Below are positions 24,585 to 35,810 of a stretch of DNA of 38,908 nt, one piece after another. This stretch comes from Erythrobacteraceae bacterium CCH12-C2. Its GTDB lineage: Bacteria > Pseudomonadota > Alphaproteobacteria > Sphingomonadales > Sphingomonadaceae. A program made the translations under genes and the position numbers. The stretch spans positions 1 through 38,908 of the forward strand of contig LSKF01000037.1 of the NCBI GenBank assembly GCA_001556995.1. Direction: 5' to 3'. Under the pieces are notes generated by a model. It worked only from the letters and a program-made list of their open reading frames with translations, had not been told where the DNA came from and did no database searches. Within the stretch, counting starts at the first letter, position 1. Every line of letters starts with the position of its first letter.

Positions 24585-25595
24585 ATGAGCGCCCATGTCG
24601 TTCCCCTGCCGCGCAAGGCGCCCACGCTGGACCCGATGCTGTCGCTGACAGCGGCTGGGATGAACAGCGTCAACGCCGTCATCCTCGACCGGATGCAAAG
24701 CGAGATCCCGCTGATCCCGCGCCTCGCCGGACACCTGATTTCAGGCGGCGGCAAGCGACTGCGGCCGATGCTGACGCTCGCGGGGGCGGAGCTGGTGGGG
24801 TATCAGGGCACGCGCCACCACAAGCTCGCTGCCGCGGTCGAATTCATCCACACCGCCACGCTGCTGCACGATGATGTGGTTGACGGTAGCGAACTCAGGC
24901 GCGGCAAGGCGGCGGCCAACATTATCTTCGGCAATCCTGCGACGGTGTTGGTCGGCGATTTCCTGTTCAGCCGCGCCTTCGAACTGATGACCGAAGACGG
25001 CTCGCTTCGCGTCCTCTCGATCCTCTCTCGCGCCAGTGCGATCATCGCAGAGGGCGAAGTCTCGCAGCTTTCCGCCCAGCGCCAGATCAACACCAGCGAA
25101 GAACAATACCTCCATATTATCGGCGCCAAGACCGCCGCGCTGTTCGCCGCCGCGAGCCAGATCAGCGCAGTGGTGGCAGAGTGTTCAGAGGAGCAGGAGC
25201 GCGCGCTCGAAGCCTATGGCCGCAATCTCGGCGTCGCTTTCCAGCTGGTGGATGACGCCATCGATTACGATTCTGATGCGGCCGAAATGGGCAAGGAACA
25301 GGGCGACGACTTCCGCGAGGGCAAGATGACTCTGCCCGTCATCCTCGCCTATGCGCGCGGCAACGAGGAAGAGCGCAAGTTCTGGGAATCCGCCATCATC
25401 GGCCACCGCACCGCCGACGCGGACCTCGCTCACGCTATTGCTCTGATCGAAAAGCACAATGCACTCGCCGACACCCGCGAACGCGCGCGCCACTTTGCCC
25501 ACCGCGCGATTGATGCGATCTCGATCTTCCCCGATGGCAAGGCCCGCGCCGCCATGGCCGAAGCAGCGCAATTCGCGGTCGCACGCGGGCATTGA
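24585..25595 (+). CDS. ispB: Trans-polyprenyl diphosphate synthase (octaprenyl/decaprenyl type)
   Basis: A 336-residue cytoplasmic prenyltransferase that builds the isoprenoid side chain of ubiquinone. The first aspartate-rich motif is LLHDDVVDGSELRRG and the second QLVDDAIDYDSD, with GGGKRLRPML near the N-terminus. Chain length (C40 in IspB, C50 in alphaproteobacterial DdsA) cannot be read safely. It is divergent from chorismate mutase. The length is typical of the family. Confidence 0.92.
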   Translation: MSAHVVPLPRKAPTLDPMLSLTAAGMNSVNAVILDRMQSEIPLIPRLAGHLISGGGKRLRPMLTLAGAELVGYQGTRHHKLAAAVEFIHTATLLHDDVVDGSELRRGKAAANIIFGNPATVLVGDFLFSRAFELMTEDGSLRVLSILSRASAIIAEGEVSQLSAQRQINTSEEQYLHIIGAKTAALFAAASQISAVVAECSEEQERALEAYGRNLGVAFQLVDDAIDYDSDAAEMGKEQGDDFREGKMTLPVILAYARGNEEERKFWESAIIGHRTADADLAHAIALIEKHNALADTRERARHFAHRAIDAISIFPDGKARAAMAEAAQFAVARGH

Positions 25596-25605
25596 CCTCT
25601 CTCTC

Positions 25606-25694
25606 CGTTCGCCCTGAGCTTGTCGAAGGGCTGCACTTCTTTTAGCGGTCTGGTCAGAAGCAACTACGATGCTTCGACAAGCTCAGCATGAACG
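25606..25694. repeat. Dispersed inverted repeat of the CTTCGACAAGCTCAGC type
   Basis: Arms at 25606-25628 and 25672-25694 match as inverted repeats at 20 of 23 positions, with the shared core GAGCTTGTCGAAG. They enclose 43 bases. This repeat is, to my knowledge, abundant between genes in Sphingomonadales genomes. The right arm ends 9 bases before the hrpB start, which lacks a clear ribosome binding site. Confidence 0.75.
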
Positions 25695-25703
25695 GGTTTT
25701 GCC

Positions 25704-28139
25704 TTGAACCCCGACCTTCCCATTACGTCCGTTCTGCCCGACATCCGCGCCGCGCTGGCGGGGAAGGGCGCTGCGGTGCTGATCGCGCCGCCGGGGGCGG
25801 GCAAGACCACGGCGGTTGCGCCTGATCTGCTGGCACAGCCATGGTGCAGCGGCCAGGTCATCCTCACCTCACCCCGCCGTGTCGCCGCCCGGGCTGCGGC
25901 TGAGCGCATGGCCGAGATGTTGGGCGAAGCGCCGGGCGAGACCGTCGGCTACATGACCCGGCTCGACAGCAAGGTCTCGGCCAAGACCCGCATCCTCGTC
26001 GTCACCGAGGCCATTCTTGTGAACCGGCTGGTCGACGACCCCGAGCTCCCCGGTGTTTCCGCGCTCCTGTTCGACGAGGCGCATGAGCGCGCGCTGGACA
26101 GCGACCTCGGCTTGGCGCTGGCTCTCGAAACCCGCGCGGTGCTGCGCGAGGATCTGCGGGTCCTGGTGATGTCCGCCACCATTGATGGCGCGCGTTTTGC
26201 CCGGCTGCTTGGTGCGGATGCGGCGATCATTGAAAGCAAGGGGCGCAGTTTTCCGCTGACCATCAAGTGGCTTGGCGGCGATGCCTCGCAGGCGATCGAG
26301 GATCGCATGGCAGCGGCGGTTATGACGGCGTGGCGCGACGAGGCGGGCGATATCCTCGCCTTTCTCCCCGGTGTGCGCGAGATCGAGCGGGTGCGCGAGC
26401 GGCTGGAGGCGCGTCTGCCGCAAACGCCGATCCACGCGCTCCACGGCCAGATCGAGCCCGCCGCCCAGCGCGCCGCGATGCGACGCGATCCTGATGGTCG
26501 CCGCCGGATCGTGCTCGCCACTGCGATTGCCGAAACCTCGCTCACGCTTGATGGGGTAAGCGTGGTGGTCGATAGCGGCCTCGCGCGGCTCGCCGAATTC
26601 GACCGAGCGGCGGGCACCACGCATCTCGTCACCCGCCGCGCGTCGCAGGCTTCAGCGGCGCAGCGGGCAGGGCGGGCGGCCCGGCAGGGGTCGGGGGTGG
26701 CTTACCGCTTGTGGGAGGAGGCGGGCCATGCCGGCCGCCCGGAGTTCACCCCCGCCGAAATTCTGCAAGCCGACCTCGCCCCGCTGCTGCTGCGGCTGGC
26801 CAAGTGGGGAACGGCCGATCCTGCCGCCCTACCATGGCTCGATCCGCCGCCTGAGGCTTCGGTCGCGGCGGCCAAGGGGGCGCTGGGTGCGCTGGGTGCG
26901 CTCGATGAGGCAGGCCGGATCACGCCGCTGGGGGAGGCCATCGCAAACCTGCCGATGGGGCCCGATCAGGCCGCAGCGGTGCTCCACGGCGCGGTGGCAG
27001 GCGTGGGCGAGGATGCCGCGCGGCTGGTGATGCTGCTCCAGGAACGCGGACTGGGCGGACGCGGGGAAGACCTGCTTGCGCGTCTCACCCGCTGGCGCGG
27101 CGACCGCAGCCACCGAGCAGCAGCTGCTGCTGGGATCGCGCGCGGCTGGGCGGGGCAGGCGGCCAAGCTGGCTGGGGTTATCGGGTCCAGCGATGCCACC
27201 GATGCCGCCGAAGCGCTGGCGCTCGCCCGCCCCGATTTCGTCGCCCGGCGGCGTGACCCTTCGGGCGAGCAGTGGATCAGCGCGGGCCGGCGCGGCTACA
27301 GCCTCGACCCCGCCTCGTCGCTGGCGCGGGCCGAGTGGATCGTGGTCGGCGATGCACAGGGGCACGCCAAGGGCGCGCGCATCACGGCGGGGGCCGAGCT
27401 TGCACCGGAACGTATTCCGCTGCTGTTTGCGGACGCGATGGAGGAACGGGTCATAACCCGCTGGAATAGCGACAAGAGCCGCGTCGAGGCCCGACGCGAA
27501 CGGCGGCTTGGTGCGATCGTGCTGGCGAGCATCCCCGAACCTGCGCCCGATCCCGCGCTCTGTGTGGACATACTTGTGGACAAGGCGCTGGAGAAGCTGG
27601 GGGAAGTGCTGCCCGCAGGCTTCCTCGCCCGCGCGCGCTTTGCCGGGGTGGCGGCGCTTTCAGAGGAGGCCTTGCACCAACGGGCGGGCGATTGGCTCGC
27701 GCCGCTGCTCGCCGGGCGGCGCGACTTTGACCTGCCGCCGCAACGCTTTGCCGAAGCGGCGCTCAATCTCCTCGATTGGAACGCCCAGCAGGCCTTTGCC
27801 CGGGCTGCGCCCACCCACTTCACTTCGCCCGCCGATACCCGCCATGCGATTGACTACGCGGGCGACGATGCTCCGAGCGTAGAGGTGCGGGTGCAGGCGC
27901 TGTTCGGGCTGAATAGCCACCCGATGATTAGGGCGGTGCCCTTGCTGCTCAAGCTGACCAGCCCCGGCGGCCGCCCGGTCCAGGCGACCCGCGACCTGCC
28001 CGGCTTCTGGAGAGGCAGCTGGCGCGACGTGGTCAAGGACATGAAGGGCCGCTATCCCAAGCACCGTTGGCCCGATCAGCCGTGGTTGGAAAAGCCCAGC
28101 ATGAAGACCAAAAACGCCTTCAACCGCAGCGATTCGTGA
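25704..28139 (+). CDS. hrpB: ATP-dependent helicase HrpB
   Basis: An 811-residue DEAH-box helicase of the HrpA/HrpB group. Walker A is APPGAGKTTA (about residues 28-37), motif II DEAHER, motif III VMSATID, and motif VI QRAGRAARQGSG. The HA2-type helical region and the HrpB C-terminal domain (LNLLDWNAQQAFARAAPTHF, then PGGRPVQATRDLPGFW) are complete. The precise cellular role of HrpB is poorly known. The start is TTG at 25704; no in-frame ATG lies upstream. A nearby dispersed repeat forms its leader. Confidence 0.93.
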   Translation: MNPDLPITSVLPDIRAALAGKGAAVLIAPPGAGKTTAVAPDLLAQPWCSGQVILTSPRRVAARAAAERMAEMLGEAPGETVGYMTRLDSKVSAKTRILVVTEAILVNRLVDDPELPGVSALLFDEAHERALDSDLGLALALETRAVLREDLRVLVMSATIDGARFARLLGADAAIIESKGRSFPLTIKWLGGDASQAIEDRMAAAVMTAWRDEAGDILAFLPGVREIERVRERLEARLPQTPIHALHGQIEPAAQRAAMRRDPDGRRRIVLATAIAETSLTLDGVSVVVDSGLARLAEFDRAAGTTHLVTRRASQASAAQRAGRAARQGSGVAYRLWEEAGHAGRPEFTPAEILQADLAPLLLRLAKWGTADPAALPWLDPPPEASVAAAKGALGALGALDEAGRITPLGEAIANLPMGPDQAAAVLHGAVAGVGEDAARLVMLLQERGLGGRGEDLLARLTRWRGDRSHRAAAAAGIARGWAGQAAKLAGVIGSSDATDAAEALALARPDFVARRRDPSGEQWISAGRRGYSLDPASSLARAEWIVVGDAQGHAKGARITAGAELAPERIPLLFADAMEERVITRWNSDKSRVEARRERRLGAIVLASIPEPAPDPALCVDILVDKALEKLGEVLPAGFLARARFAGVAALSEEALHQRAGDWLAPLLAGRRDFDLPPQRFAEAALNLLDWNAQQAFARAAPTHFTSPADTRHAIDYAGDDAPSVEVRVQALFGLNSHPMIRAVPLLLKLTSPGGRPVQATRDLPGFWRGSWRDVVKDMKGRYPKHRWPDQPWLEKPSMKTKNAFNRSDS

Positions 28140-28154
28140 TCTAAGAGACTGAGC

Positions 28155-28433
28155 ATGAGCGCGAGAATTTATCAAAAGACCAAGCACGCGATGCAGTCGG
28201 GCAAGGCCCATACCGATGAGTGGGTGCTGGAGTTCGAACAGTCGCAAGCGCGCTTTGCCGATCCGCTGATGGGATGGACGGGCACGGGTGACACGCAATC
28301 GCAGGTGCGGTTGACCTTCCCCTCTAAGGAGGCGGCCAAGGCCTATGCCGAGAGATACGGCATCCCCGCCCGCGTGCATGCAACCCCTCCCAAGCGGCTG
28401 AAGCTCCAGGCCTACGCGGATAACTTCCGCTGA
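28155..28433 (+). CDS. NADH dehydrogenase accessory subunit, NDUFS4-like
   Basis: A 92-residue protein of the ETC complex I conserved-region family, homologous to the mitochondrial 18-kDa subunit. Such subunits are typical of alphaproteobacterial complex I. Recognisable segments are RIYQKTKHAMQSGKA, WVLEFE, DPLMGWTG and FPSKEAAKAYAERYGI. It starts 15 bases after hrpB and may be cotranscribed with it. The nuo operon is not in the window. Confidence 0.9.
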   Translation: MSARIYQKTKHAMQSGKAHTDEWVLEFEQSQARFADPLMGWTGTGDTQSQVRLTFPSKEAAKAYAERYGIPARVHATPPKRLKLQAYADNFR

Positions 28434-28434
28434 G

Positions 28435-28463
28435 TTGATTTTCGTCGCAAGGCGCGCCATATG
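28435..28463 (+). promoter_or_regulatory. Promoter of the SRP RNA gene
   Basis: TTGATT (28435-28440) and CATATG (28458-28463) are separated by exactly 17 bases. They would start transcription about base 28470, the first base of the RNA. The match to sigma-70 hexamers is moderate, but the position is right. Confidence 0.55.
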
Positions 28464-28470
28464 CGCCCTT

Positions 28471-28557
28471 GGGAGTCGGGTGGACGTTTGCGTCCGCTCA
28501 CCGAGTCAGGTCCGGAAGGAAGCAGCTCAGGTGGATTGCGGCGGGTCGCCCGGCTCC
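28471..28557 (+). ncRNA. ffs: Signal recognition particle RNA, small bacterial type (4.5S)
   Basis: The universally conserved domain IV core GTCAGGTCCGGAAGGAAGCA occurs at 28505-28524. The ends close in a long stem: GGAG.CGGG near 28472 pairs with CCCG.CTCC ending at 28557, with a T.G wobble. TTTT follows and may end transcription. This RNA binds Ffh and targets membrane proteins to the Sec machinery. Exact ends are uncertain by several bases. Confidence 0.9.
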
Positions 28558-28622
28558 TTTTCCACGACAATCGCCCTGCCGCGCCGCATGACAAATGGCG
28601 CCTGAGCGCCTAGCTTGCCAGC

Positions 28623-30428
28623 ATGAGCGATTCCGAACCCGAACTGCCTGAGGATGATGCTGTCCCGACCGCGGCCGAGCTTGAGGCGGCGGGGCAGAAC
28701 GCATTGTTCGGCGCGCTGGAGCCGACGGCACCAGCCCCGGTCTTGCCCGCTCTGGACCCGGCCTTGGCCCCCGCAAGCCCCTCGCCAGCCCCGGCTCAGG
28801 CCCCTGCCGCTACGGCCCAGCCCTACCGCGTATTGGCGCGCAAATATCGCCCGCAGACCTTCTCCGAACTGATCGGGCAGGAAGCGATGGTGCGCACGCT
28901 GGCCAATGCGATTGCGCGCGACCGGCTGGCCCACGCCTTCCTGATGACCGGAGTGCGCGGGGTCGGCAAGACCTCAACCGCGCGGCTGATCGCCAAGGCG
29001 CTGAACTGTGTCGGACCGGACGGGCTGGGCGGGCCGACGATTGATCCGTGCGGGGTGTGCGAGGCCTGTGTGGCGATCGCGGAAGGTCGGCATATCGACG
29101 TGATCGAAATGGATGCGGCCTCCAACACCGGGGTCGATGATGTGCGCGAGATCATCGAACAGGTGCGCTATGCGGCTGTCTCGGCGCGCTACAAGATCTA
29201 TATCATCGACGAAGTCCACATGCTGTCGCGCAATGCTTTCAATGCCTTGCTCAAGACACTTGAGGAACCACCTGCACATGTGAAGTTCCTCTTCGCCACC
29301 ACCGAGGTCGATAAGCTTCCCATCACCGTGTTGAGCCGCACGCAGCGGTTCGACCTCAGGCGTATTCCCGCAGCCATGCTGGCGGAACACTTCGCCAAGG
29401 TCTGCCGCCTCGAAGGGGTTGAGGCCGAGAGCGAAGCGCTCAGCATCATCGCTGCTGCCGCCGAAGGATCGGTGCGCGATGGGCTCTCGATCCTTGATCA
29501 GGCGATTGCTCATGCGGACCTTGACGGGGAGGGCAAGGTCAGCGGTGCCCGCGTGCGCGACATGCTGGGCCTCGCGGACAAGAGCGCGCAGCGGCGCTTG
29601 CTAGGGCATCTTTTGTCAGGCGATGCCAAGGCTTTGCTGACCTCTGTTGATGAGCAATATGCGCTCGGGGTCGAGCCGCTCGCGCTGATTCGGGCGCTGA
29701 TGGATCTGACCCACCGGATCACGCTGGCGCAGGTATCGGGCGGCGAGCCCGACGCCCCGGCTGAAGAAGAGCGCGCAGCCCTTGCTGATTTCGCCGCAAG
29801 GCTGGGGGCTGGCGAGCTCCACCGATTGTGGCAATTGCTGCTCAAGGGCCATGACGAAGTGCGCACCGCGCCCGATCCGCTGGTGTCGCTCCAGATGGCG
29901 CTGCTGCGCATCCTCCACGCGGCGCAAATGCCTGATCCTGGCAAGCTGGCGCGGCGGATTGAGGAACTGGCGGCGCGCCCCGTTGCTGCTCAAGTTGGAT
30001 CAGTCGAAGGCGCAGACTTCGCGCCGCAAGCCGCCGCACCGCCCATGCTCGAATGGGCGGCGCTGGTTGAGCAAGTCGATGCCTCAGGCCAGCTGCGAGT
30101 CGCCCAGATGATGCGCGACCGGGTGCGGGTGATCGAACTCGCCCCCGAGCGCCTCGTCTTCGAGCAGGCCGACAATTTCCCCGATGATCCCGCCCCCGAC
30201 ATCCGCGAGGTGCTGTTCAAGCTGACAAGCAAGCGCTGGCAGGTGGAGCGGGGTTCCGGCCCAGCACAGCCTTCCTTGCGCGAAGCTGCCGAGGCCGTGG
30301 CCCGCGCACGTGATGAGCACATTCGTTCCGACCCCCTGGTCAAGGCCGCGTTCGAAGCCTTTCCGGATGCCGAATTGCTGAGGCCCGAGGGCAAAATCGC
30401 ACAGGCTGCCAGCCCCCCCTGGAATTAA
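28623..30428 (+). CDS. dnaX: DNA polymerase III, gamma/tau subunit
   Basis: A 601-residue clamp-loader ATPase. Walker A is GVRGVGKTS with K116. A zinc site reads CGVCEAC, Walker B is IIDEVHML, and the sensor region is VLSRTQRFDL, with SRT in place of the usual SRC. About 65 residues rich in Ala and Pro precede the AAA+ domain (start YRVLARKYRPQTF), longer than in E. coli, whose protein begins with that motif. The C-terminal tau-like region is short. It is probably cotranscribed with ybaB, 12 bases downstream. Confidence 0.95.
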   Translation: MSDSEPELPEDDAVPTAAELEAAGQNALFGALEPTAPAPVLPALDPALAPASPSPAPAQAPAATAQPYRVLARKYRPQTFSELIGQEAMVRTLANAIARDRLAHAFLMTGVRGVGKTSTARLIAKALNCVGPDGLGGPTIDPCGVCEACVAIAEGRHIDVIEMDAASNTGVDDVREIIEQVRYAAVSARYKIYIIDEVHMLSRNAFNALLKTLEEPPAHVKFLFATTEVDKLPITVLSRTQRFDLRRIPAAMLAEHFAKVCRLEGVEAESEALSIIAAAAEGSVRDGLSILDQAIAHADLDGEGKVSGARVRDMLGLADKSAQRRLLGHLLSGDAKALLTSVDEQYALGVEPLALIRALMDLTHRITLAQVSGGEPDAPAEEERAALADFAARLGAGELHRLWQLLLKGHDEVRTAPDPLVSLQMALLRILHAAQMPDPGKLARRIEELAARPVAAQVGSVEGADFAPQAAAPPMLEWAALVEQVDASGQLRVAQMMRDRVRVIELAPERLVFEQADNFPDDPAPDIREVLFKLTSKRWQVERGSGPAQPSLREAAEAVARARDEHIRSDPLVKAAFEAFPDAELLRPEGKIAQAASPPWN

Positions 30429-30439
30429 GGAGACCCCCG

Positions 30440-30781
30440 ATGAAGTCGATGGAAGAAATGATGGCCGCCGCCCAAAAGGCTGCCGAGACGATCCAGAGGC
30501 AAATGAACGAAATGCAGATCAAGCTCGATTCGATCGAGGTTGAAGGCTCGGCAGGCGGCGGCCTCGTGAAGGTTCGCGCCAGCGCCAAGGGGCGCATTCT
30601 CGGTGTCAGCATCGACGACAGCCTGATGACGCCCGACGACAAGCAAATCCTTGAGGATCTGGTGGCGGCGGCCTTCAATGATGCGCGCGACCGGGCGGAC
30701 CGGGTCTCGCAGCAGCAGATGCAGGAAATGCAGGGCTCGATGGGCCTGCCGCCGGGGTTCAACCTGCCCGGGTTGGGGTGA
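30440..30781 (+). CDS. YbaB/EbfC nucleoid-associated protein
   Basis: A 113-residue dimeric DNA-binding protein. The helical N-terminus (MEEMMAAAQKAAETIQRQMNEMQ) and the segment GGGLVKVRASAKGRILGVSIDDSL match the family. The genomic order dnaX-ybaB is widely conserved, often with recR. GGAG is seen before the ATG. recR is not adjacent; lon follows after 115 bases. Confidence 0.93.
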   Translation: MKSMEEMMAAAQKAAETIQRQMNEMQIKLDSIEVEGSAGGGLVKVRASAKGRILGVSIDDSLMTPDDKQILEDLVAAAFNDARDRADRVSQQQMQEMQGSMGLPPGFNLPGLG

Positions 30782-30896
30782 TCCGAGGCCTTATGCGCCG
30801 TCCACAGCCTCGCCCAGGCTTGCCATTGCGGGCTGACCACCTGGCACCCATATTGCAGTCAAAGGCAGGCCCCATTGGCCGCCATGGACCCAAATC

Positions 30897-33305
<2,409 letters not shown>

Positions 33306-33448
33306 GCCCGCTGACGAGCCAACCGCCGATCAGGCTGCGGCTCACTTAGGCCGCGTGACAAAGCTGGTATCGCTCTGGGCGGCCCGCGCGGGGGGAGCAA
33401 AGAGTGTTTCCCCCGCTTGTGTGCATGTTTGACAAGGGCGATTTGCCT

Positions 33449-33454
33449 TTGACA
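33449..33454 (+). promoter_or_regulatory. Possible -35 element of the HU gene
   Basis: TTGACA at 33449-33454 is a perfect -35 hexamer 88 bases before the HU start. A second copy lies at 33429-33434, and both are preceded by T, giving TTTGACA twice with 20-base spacing. The sequence 17 bases downstream (TCATGT) is a poor -10. The rest of the 236-base gap after lon holds only the AGGGGGG ribosome binding site near 33528. Confidence 0.35.
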
Positions 33455-33541
33455 GCCCTTGGAAAAAGGTCTCATGTCGCACGCTTTCGGGAAGGCGATT
33501 CACCGAAGTATCCAGTTTCCATAGCCAGGGGGGGTTCCCAG

Positions 33542-33814
33542 ATGAACAAGAACGACCTGATCAGCGCCGTTGCCGAGGCCAGTGGCCTTTCCAAAAGCGA
33601 TGCTTCGAATGCCGTCGAAGGTGTTTTTGAGGCGATCACCAAGGCCCTTTCGGGGGGTGATGAAGTGCGGCTGGTGGGGTTTGGCACCTTTTCGGTGGCC
33701 AAGCGCAAGGCTTCGACCGGACGCAACCCGCGCACCGGCGAGCCGATGAAGATCAAGGCCTCAAACCAGCCCAAGTTCAAGGCGGGCAAGGGCCTCAAGG
33801 ATGCGGTCAACTGA
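33542..33814 (+). CDS. hup: HU family DNA-binding protein
   Basis: A 90-residue nucleoid protein, the standard length, from the ATG at 33542. The beta-arm signature GRNPRTGEPMKIKAS and the C-terminal PKFKAGKGLKDAVN are HU-like. The N-terminus MNKNDLISAVAEASGLSKSDA is the usual dimerisation helix. It follows lon, has a strong intrinsic terminator downstream, and is distinct from ihfB at the left end. Confidence 0.95.
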   Translation: MNKNDLISAVAEASGLSKSDASNAVEGVFEAITKALSGGDEVRLVGFGTFSVAKRKASTGRNPRTGEPMKIKASNQPKFKAGKGLKDAVN

Positions 33815-33859
33815 TCGCACACGTTCCATCGCGTTCCAGCCCTGCTAGGGTTGTCCAAG

Positions 33860-33890
33860 CCCCGTCAGCATTGGTAGCTGGCGGGGTTTT
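33860..33890 (+). terminator. Intrinsic terminator after the HU gene
   Basis: CCCCGTCAGC (33860-33869) pairs with GCTGGCGGGG (33877-33886) through one T.G wobble, around a 7-base loop, and TTTT follows. It begins 45 bases after the HU stop. The convergent lipoprotein gene ends at 33910, so it may be used mainly by the HU transcript. Confidence 0.85.
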
Positions 33891-33909
33891 GTATGGCCAC
33901 GCGGGTGGT

Positions 33910-34806
33910 TCAGCGGCTCGTAGCGATCAGCGCAGTGGGGGCCTGAACCGAGCGCGGCGTAATCCGCCAGGTCAGAACCTCGGTCCCTGCCTCCGATGTC
34001 GCCCCCTCGTCGGTGTTGTTCGCGAGGATCCGCATCCCGGGCGCGGCACGGATGGTAAAGGTGCCATCGATTTGCGGAATGGAAGGAAGGGCGTCCGTGC
34101 CAGCCTCACCATTCTCACCCGAAGCGCCCATTGCTGCCAGCCCCGCCATCGACCCCATGCCACCCATCATCGCTGTCATCGGGTTTTCGCCGTTCTGCGC
34201 GGCAAAGCCGGGTGCGTTGATGCGCACCTGACCATTGGTGCGCAGGATCATCTGCACAAATGGGTTGGCAACCGGGAAGCCCTCGATCTGCGGAAACAGG
34301 AAATCGTGACCGAGCGAGCCTGTTGCCCGGTAACTGACGTCGAATACCCCGTCGCCTTTGTGCACCACACGCTCCCAGCCTTTCTGGCGCTTGAGCAGGG
34401 TGACCAGTTCTTCGGCGGCCTTGGGGTCGGTCGGGTCGATGCCGCCCATCAGGACCGCCATCTGCTCGGCTTCCTTCTTTTTCTGAGCGGCGCGTTCCGG
34501 TGCTCCCGCTTCCCAAGTCGCTCGCTGCTCTGCCTCTTCGGCGCTGGTGCAGGGGCGGCTTTCGAAGGTTTCTTCATTGACGCAGCTGGCGGTGAAAGTC
34601 TCCTCGGCCCCGGCCCCCATCTGGGCGAGCTTCGACAGGCCAAGGAAGAAGATCTCGCCATCATAGCGGAAGGTGAAGGTGTCGGGACCGGTCAGGGCAA
34701 GCTCAGAGGTGAACTTGCCCGGCGACATGAAACAGCCCGACAGCGCCAGCGCGAAGCCAGCCAACACCGCTGCAGCGCGCAGGCGAATGGATGAAAACCT
34801 GGTCAT
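33910..34806 (-). CDS. Lipoprotein of unknown function
   Basis: A 298-residue protein I do not recognise. A lipoprotein signal ends at ALSGC (Cys about 25). The mature part starts with a beta-rich segment (KFTSELALTGPDTFTFRYDGEI split around TGPDTF). It has two further cysteines (ASCVNEE, RPCTSAEE) and a charged helical part about residues 80-130. A Met/Gly-rich stretch lies near 210-230 (MMGGMGSMAGLAAMG). The C-terminal half looks beta-rich, ending TWRITPRS. It lies 45 bases downstream of rlmB on the same strand. The stop is close to the HU terminator. Confidence 0.7.
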   Translation of the reverse strand: MTRFSSIRLRAAAVLAGFALALSGCFMSPGKFTSELALTGPDTFTFRYDGEIFFLGLSKLAQMGAGAEETFTASCVNEETFESRPCTSAEEAEQRATWEAGAPERAAQKKKEAEQMAVLMGGIDPTDPKAAEELVTLLKRQKGWERVVHKGDGVFDVSYRATGSLGHDFLFPQIEGFPVANPFVQMILRTNGQVRINAPGFAAQNGENPMTAMMGGMGSMAGLAAMGASGENGEAGTDALPSIPQIDGTFTIRAAPGMRILANNTDEGATSEAGTEVLTWRITPRSVQAPTALIATSR

Positions 34807-34851
34807 GGTGCCCCCCTCATCGCGCCGCAGCGCAGGCCTTTGCCGGTCACA

Positions 34852-35643
34852 CTACTCCCGAGTGGCCACCGCATAAAGCGCAATCGCAGCAGCGTTCGAG
34901 ACGTTGAGGCTTTCAATCGCCGAGGAAATCGGAAGCTTTGCCAGCACGTCGCAATGGGCAGCGATGTTGTGCCGCATGCCTTCGCCTTCAGCGCCAAGCA
35001 CAATGGCGAGCGGCCCGGCAGGCATGATGTCGCCCAACACCGCTTCGGCCTCGCCGGCTAGGCCAATGCGCCAATAGCCCGCCTCGGCCAGCTCATCGAG
35101 CGCGCGCGCAAGGTTTACCACCCTTACCCAAGGCACTGTCTCCAGCGCGCCCGACGCAGATTTTGCTAGCACACCGCCCTCAGGGGGTGCGTGGCGGTCC
35201 TGAGTGACGATGGCTGCGGCCCCAAAGGCTGCGGCCGAGCGCAGGATTGCTCCGACATTGTGCGGATCGGTCACCTGATCGAGCACCACAATGGGCTGCG
35301 CCGGATCACCCAGCGCCACTTCATCAAGGAACACATCCTCCAGCGGCGCGCATTCGAGCACCAGCCCTTGATGCGGCGCGTCCTTGGCGACGAGGCGTGC
35401 GAGGTCGGCGGCCTGCGCATGTTCAACCGGGAAGCCCGGGGGCAGCTCGCCATCGAGGCTTTCGATCCCCTCGGGCGTGGCCCAGAGCTTGCGGTGCTGG
35501 CGTTCCGGGTTCTTGAGCGCGGCCTCGACCGCGTGCCTGCCCCACAGGCGCACCTGCCCGCTGCTGGCCCGGCCCGAGCCGCGCCCGCCCTTCATGCGGC
35601 CTGCCCGGCCTCTCAATGCGCGTTTGCGTTCAACCTTGGCCAT
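34852..35643 (-). CDS. rlmB: 23S rRNA (guanosine-2'-O)-methyltransferase RlmB (SpoU/TrmH family)
   Basis: A 263-residue SPOUT methyltransferase, predicted to modify G2251 of 23S rRNA with S-adenosylmethionine. The N-terminal substrate-binding domain contains LWGRHAVEAALKN. The knotted catalytic domain has motif 1 DPHNVGAILRSAAAFG, motif 2 IVLGAEGEGMR, and motif 3 LPISSAIESLNVSNAAAIALY. A basic N-terminal extension (RKRALRGRAGRMKGGRG) precedes the domain, which is common in alphaproteobacterial members. Confidence 0.93.
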   Translation of the reverse strand: MAKVERKRALRGRAGRMKGGRGSGRASSGQVRLWGRHAVEAALKNPERQHRKLWATPEGIESLDGELPPGFPVEHAQAADLARLVAKDAPHQGLVLECAPLEDVFLDEVALGDPAQPIVVLDQVTDPHNVGAILRSAAAFGAAAIVTQDRHAPPEGGVLAKSASGALETVPWVRVVNLARALDELAEAGYWRIGLAGEAEAVLGDIMPAGPLAIVLGAEGEGMRHNIAAHCDVLAKLPISSAIESLNVSNAAAIALYAVATRE

Positions 35644-35810
35644 GCGTGCTCCTTGGCTTGGCGATCAAGCGCGTCCCCCTGCCAGCAGGGGCATTGACAG
35701 GCAAGCACCGCTTCGCCAAAGGGGCGCCTCTCGGCAGCGGGCCCGGCTTCGGACTCGCGCATTTTCAGAGCATACCATGCTCAGGAACGCCCCCCTTACG
35801 GGGACTGTGT

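Noticed and set aside
30782..30896. Heat-shock (sigma-32) promoter for lon
   Set aside because: CTTGCCA and CCCATATT are present, but their spacing of about 20 bases is too long for this promoter class.
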